Below are positions 59,232 to 64,000 of a stretch of 64,000 nucleotides of DNA, piece after piece. Each line of letters begins with the position of its first letter. Position 1 is the stretch's first letter. Location: NCBI GenBank assembly GCA_029891345.1, contig CM057000.1, positions 127,137,338 to 127,201,337 on the forward strand. Reading direction: 5' to 3'. Position numbers and translations under genes: made by a program. Origin of the DNA: Dryococelus australis (lineage: Eukaryota > Arthropoda > Insecta > Phasmatodea > Phasmatidae). The notes beneath the pieces were generated by a model. That model saw nothing but the letters and a program-made list of their open reading frames with translations. It ran no database searches and had not been told where the DNA came from.

Positions 59232-61620
59232 TTTGTGTTTTGTGTTAATTATGGTAAATTGGGTTCATTAGGAGCAAGTCTTGGGTGTAGTGGATTTGCC
59301 ACTTGGAATATTTGGGTTCTTTGTGTGTGAGTTTGTGTTATTCTGTGTGCTGGAATAGACCTATGTGTGTGTGGATTTGTCAATTGGAATATTTGGGTTC
59401 TTTGTGTGTGAGTTTGTGTTATTCTGTGTGCTGGAATAGACCTATGTGTGTTTTGTTGTGATACAATAGCTTGTTAGACGTGTTCTTTGGAGAATAAGGA
59501 ATGAATTTTTTAACTACGGAACAATTTTTGATGAATGTTGAATGATTTTTGAGTAATAGGGAACAATTTTTGAGGAATAAGCAATGACTAATGAGAAATA
59601 AGTAATAATTTATGAGAAATACGGAATGATTTTTGATGACTGAGGATTGAGGAATGAAGATTAATATGTAGAGTAGTAATTTCATACATGTTTGTGTTAA
59701 ACGCTGAAGTGTATGAATTAAAAAAATACATATTTTTATAACAGTATGCTTTAATTACATATATATTTTATTCAATACGTGGTTGTGTAGCCTTCCTAGA
59801 GAAGCATTCATTTGCATCTTTTCTGCGAGACCGTTGTTCTCCTACCAGAGATAACGTTTGACTGCTGGAAACCTGTGTGGGTGTGTATCTGTGGTTCTTT
59901 GTTGTCGATGAGCTGTGATATAATGGTGTAGAGAGATGATTACTGCTGTGTGGGAGTTGAATATAGAGTGAGATAGGTAATGGAAATGCATAATTTTTAT
60001 GTGTTTGTTGTGTAGTGTGTTGTAAGCTGTGATGTATATAAGTTATACATAATATCAAACATATATTAGTCAGATGTTAGTTTTATTTATAGTAATATTT
60101 ATACTTAGAGTGAAAATAATCATGTTAGTTATTCAATATGTAAATACTAGTACTAAAAAGTGTGTATGACTGCAATGAAGCACTGAGTATGTTCTCAAAA
60201 CTATAGTTGTAGTCCTTTCTTGTTTTTTTTTTTTTTGTTTTTCATTGGTCGATGTGTATTTGGTTTCATCTCATTACATCCATTACATTCATTACACCAA
60301 ATACTTTGATTGATTTACTTGATACGCAATTAAAATAAATATCTACTTATCCTGTATGGTTCTTAAATCGCTATGTTTATACTACTTATATATACATATT
60401 CTTGCTAAATATGTATTTTTGTTGTCCGAATATACATATTTTACTCGTGATGATCGATAACGTGTGTGCTCAACTCTCCCAATGTAATCCTAACCTATCA
60501 TGAGCGATACAATTTTTTAAAGTTTCTAAAAATGTTAAGCTGTATAGATAACAATTAAATATGATGTTCTTCGGAAGTTTGCGAGAATTTGTCATCCTTT
60601 GAAAAACAGTCTTCCTAGAATAATTAAAAATATTCAAATGTTTTTGGTTATAATAGGGTATATTAGGTAATGTATCGACTTGCATGATGTAAAATTGATA
60701 TTTGTTGTGTAATGAGTACTTAGTATTTGTGTTATTACACTATATTAAATTAGCATGCCTTGAGACAAATAATAAGAACAATAATTTTAAAGGATTATTT
60801 AATATTTAATGTTTAAGATGAGTGGGTGTATACAAATATCGCGCAAAGTAATAATTCATATATGTGTATTTACCTTGTCGGGAATTGAAACAAAGAATAT
60901 GTTAGTATAACTGTCCATACCTGCCTCTAAGTTGAAGTTTTGACTAAATCAGTATGTATGCTTGTATCTGGACGTTTTTCGAAGTAGATAATATAATTAC
61001 ATTTAAACAACATTTAAGCTTCTTGTGAGATAAAAAAAATTATAATTATGTAAATACTTGTCATGCAAATAAGACCTAAGTATCCTAGAAGGATCGAATC
61101 AAGTGTTAAAAAGAGCATATCTTAACAAACATTCTTTCACTAAGGGGTTTTTACGAAATAAACAAGTTTTGATTGTTATATGTAGTATGGGATAACACGA
61201 TTTGAATGAGACGAGTGTTTCATTTGGATTTTAATTTGGTTTTAAATGATTTTGGTAAGGCCTTTTTATTTCTGTATGTCAATATACATGCGATAAAATA
61301 TGTGTGATATTGTGTATTGGAAGACAGATAATGGAGATTTGATTATTTGTTTTGTATGATATGTTGGTATAGTTCAAAGGTATGTAGTTATGCTTGTAAA
61401 GTTTGATGTTATGGGGTTTTGCAGCCTTGTTTGGTATGTGCAGATGAGTTTGGTGTGTGTTTGTGGGTATGTGTGTTTTGGAGTATATTTTGGTCATTTT
61501 GGGTTTATTTGGAATGTTTTGGGTTAATTTTGTTCATTAGGAGTAAGTCTTGGGTGGAGTGTGTTTGCCACTTGGAATATTTTATGTTCTTTGTACGCTT
61601 GTTTGTTCGTTCATAAATAT
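59232..61620. repeat. GT-skewed low-complexity region with local tandem repeats
   Basis: The plus strand is strikingly rich in G and T and poor in C over about 2.4 kb. An 81-bp tandem duplication lies at 59291-59452, containing TTGGAATATTTGGGTTCTTT and TGCTGGAATAGACCTATGTG. Degenerate repeats of the form GAATGATTTTTGA occupy 59480-59660. A phrase near the left edge (59262-59325: TTCATTAGGAGCAAGTCTTG) returns near the right edge at 61533-61600. The minus-strand frames here are Thr/His/Ser/Asn-rich translations of this simple sequence. Confidence 0.7.
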
Positions 61621-62779
61621 ATCTGTTCAACAGTAATTGCATATAAGTATAATAACATTTTTCTGGGAGAGTCTACTATTTGCTATTTGGGATACATTTT
61701 TGTGATAGGCAGTTAAATTGTTTGTTGAGAGGGATGAATTGGAATATTTAAAGGAACCTATAAAATTTCATGTATACCCTCTGGTTAATAGTTTAACAAA
61801 TATGTATGTATGTTACATATAAAGCAGATATGTATGTTGTCTACAAAGGAAATGTTAAATTATATTCAATTGCAATAGTTTGGGAAACATTTGACATCTG
61901 GAAATCTGTTATATTTTGATACTCTCATGGAAATATCATTTGGTATAAGAGGGAGAAATCTATTTCACTCTCTAACCTTGGTTTTTTTTAGATGAGTGTT
62001 AAGTGTTCAGTAGAGTTATAACCGAATGTAAATTGATATGATGAACTGGCTAATATTGCATGATTTTGATAGGAGTTGAATTCTTTGTTCACTGATTCCC
62101 CAAACATGATAGGAAATGTTGGATTCATAATTTCTTAATTAGGAATGTTACTTAGCTAATGCACAGTATTAGGAGTGATGTAATGTATGATTGCAAAATT
62201 AGTTTCCTGTACAATACTAACATCTTGAAATGACTAAAAGGTTAATGTGATATGTTTTTATGTCATTCTGTTTACACATAACCTGAAAAAATATAATTAA
62301 GTATACCTATCATGTATTATATATTTAAACCTGTAACTTAGATACATCCCTCTATCTTAACATTCATTTGAAGGTGTGATAACATTTAAACCATATACCA
62401 TACAGAAGTATTTCTGGTCTACTATTACTTAAACCTAACAGTTACAAAATTATTTACAAACTTTAAAGAGTTATTTTTCATATAAAATTTTGTCTCATTG
62501 TATGATAGTTGCTTCATGAGCAAGTATAAAGGTATGTTGTGTTTAGAGTAATATTATAGGATCACGGAGATATGTTTACATTTCGGTGACTGAAGCTCGA
62601 ATGAGCTCCGAACAATAGTGGCATTGTGATTGATAAACTTTGTTGGTCATTGTTTCATTCAATGGATCACTGGTAGATTGGATATCTAACAATGGTTTGC
62701 TTTTACCCCTCGTATATTACTTTATTTACGAAAGGTATAGAAACTCGCTGTCTTTAGGTATTTCGTTCCGTCTGTTTAG
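61621..62779. other. AT-rich DNA upstream of the zinc-finger array
   Basis: No repeat ends or coding frame recognised until the acceptor-like sequence at about 62763-62779. Confidence 0.4.
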
Positions 62780-63950
62780 GATGATAGAGGTGAAAATATT
62801 GGCTCTGAATTCTTCAGAAGAAACCTCGCATCAAGCACTAGATATACGGCTTAAGTGTTGCTATTGTACTAAGGAGTATATGCATGAGGGGAAGTTATAT
62901 TCTCATGAATGCTACTGCCATAGTAAACCTACTCTCCATCTACACAGATGTTTGAAATGTCAATCTTTGTTTGGTACTAATGATAAACTAGATCTACATG
63001 TTATAAGCTGCTGTGGTTTTACTCCTGCAATGGGTGAATCATCCCTTGGATTACACTGCCAGCATTGCAATAAAAAGTTTAATCATATTCGCGGTATACA
63101 GTGCCATGAAAGAAAATTAATTTTGTAATGAATCCTGAGTATGATAGGTATTGCTGTACAATCTGTTGATTTATATTTACGAGACAATATGCATTAACAA
63201 GGGACATAGCGGTATGTAAAGGTAATACACCAACGATAATACACCAAGTATGTCTTTTTTTTTTAACAAACATTTACCGCATATAATTATGTTTATCGTC
63301 GTGAAAAGAGAGTATGTTCCAAGAAATCTACTTTGAAAGTATACCGATGTGGAATATGTCTAAGTTTGTTTAAGAAAGAGAGTGCATTAAAATAGCATGA
63401 GGAAGAATGTAAAATTTCCTTGCAATCAGGCACATTGTAACATTATTGGCAACTACTTAGGAAGAGCATACAAGCTTGTTTCCAGTGTAAAACTTGTGAG
63501 GAGTAATTTACTTCACAACGCAATTTGAGAAGCCATCGAAAAAAAAATTGTTTAGGAAACATACTAGAAAATAAATATTTATGTAGTAAAAGTCATTTGG
63601 TGTTTAGTGATCTCACCCAACTTGAAAAACATTTTTTTACTTGCTATGGAAGTGATGGGGTGCATAACTGAAAAGTTTCTGGAAATTAGTGCCGCTTTTG
63701 TTTGAAGTTATTTACATCCTGTAATAATATGTATTGTCACATGACGGGAAATTATTTAAATATCCTGAATGTATAGTACATCGGCATATGATGTGTGAAC
63801 GAATATTTACCAGAAAGTCTATATTAGACAAACATATAGTTAAATGTAAACACAATGAAATGCAGTAATGTATGTTTTTTATGGAAACAGTATGTATGTG
63901 TAGGTATTGTAAATCTTATGAAATGGTTTTAGGGTTGTAATATTTATGTT
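62780..63950 (+). pseudogene. Decayed tandem Cys2-His-Cys zinc-finger array
   Basis: After an acceptor-like TTCCGTCTGTTTAG (ending about 62779), an open stretch to 63128 encodes three fingers of the form C-x2-C-x12-H-x3-C. These are CCYCTKEYMHEGKLYSHECYC from 62856, CLKCQSLFGTNDKLDLHVISC, and CQHCNKKFNHIRGIQCHERK, whose last Cys is absent. Further finger-like units follow in various phases: CCTIC...VCK near 63150, CGIC...HEEEC near 63340, CKTCEE...HRKKNC near 63490, a unit near 63580, CRFCLKLFTSCNNMYCHM near 63690, and MCERIFTRKSILDKHIVKC near 63800. There are internal stops at 63128, within the fourth, fifth and sixth units, and between units. The H-x3-4-C ending recalls the first finger of lola-like BTB factors. 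Whether it is a dead gene, a retrocopy or fragments of a live multi-exon gene cannot be settled here. Confidence 0.6.
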
Positions 63951-64000
63951 TGGATTGTTAACACATTTATTTTGTTGAAAGGAGAATATGATTGAGTGTA

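Noticed and set aside
59419-60058. Ser/His/Thr/Asn-rich minus frames
   Set aside because: They translate the G/T-skewed simple sequence of this block and share no domain with any family I know.

Overview
This looks like nuclear DNA of a large, AT-rich, transposon-dense eukaryotic genome, most likely an insect. The reasons are short scattered reading frames, abundant TA-target and hAT-type MITEs, Tc1-like transposase relics, tRNA-derived SINEs with target-site duplications, a Ty3/gypsy LTR remnant, CA/TG microsatellites and no bacterial-style operons. I cannot name the species from sequence alone. No complete recognisable host gene lies in the window. It reads as intergenic or intronic DNA holding a few gene-like islands.

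Layout. 1-2740: a broken Ty3/gypsy element (gag-like region, tail of pol, 3' LTR). 2741-8160: a TA-flanked MITE, a GC-rich island, a long-inverted-repeat MITE and otherwise plain AT-rich DNA. 8395-10610: a Tc1-like transposase relic split by three later insertions. 10700-12510: a ribozyme-like hairpin motif, a CA microsatellite and two nearly identical 311-bp direct repeats. 12510-29475: AT-rich DNA with one SINE, several MITEs, a 119-bp minisatellite, a tRNA-like unit and a minus-strand reading frame (25304-25861) longer than expected by chance. 29476-34800: a hAT-type MITE, a second SINE, a 0.95-kb inverted-repeat element and a tight MITE cluster ending in a 500-bp foldback element. 34800-48480: mostly plain AT-rich DNA with microsatellites, a 70-bp minisatellite, a second MITE cluster with a near-perfect hairpin element, a GC-rich island and a third SINE. 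48480-50610: two related Tc1-like relics. 53234-53506: the second hAT-type MITE. 55440-56424: a GC-richer island and another MITE. 58407-58678: a credible minus-strand terminal exon. 59232-61620: a GT-skewed, low-complexity stretch. 62780-64000: a decayed tandem array of Cys2-His-Cys zinc fingers.

The most coherent story is a pair of abundant MITE families. One is about 420-430 bp, with a 230-bp derivative. The other is about 430 bp. Both have TTCACGG-type inverted termini flanked by TA, giving 17 copies or fragments here. Their similar ends suggest one Tc1/mariner-like source mobilised both. Several copies sit inside older transposon relics, so a relative insertion order can be read directly. 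There is no set of genes working together in a pathway.
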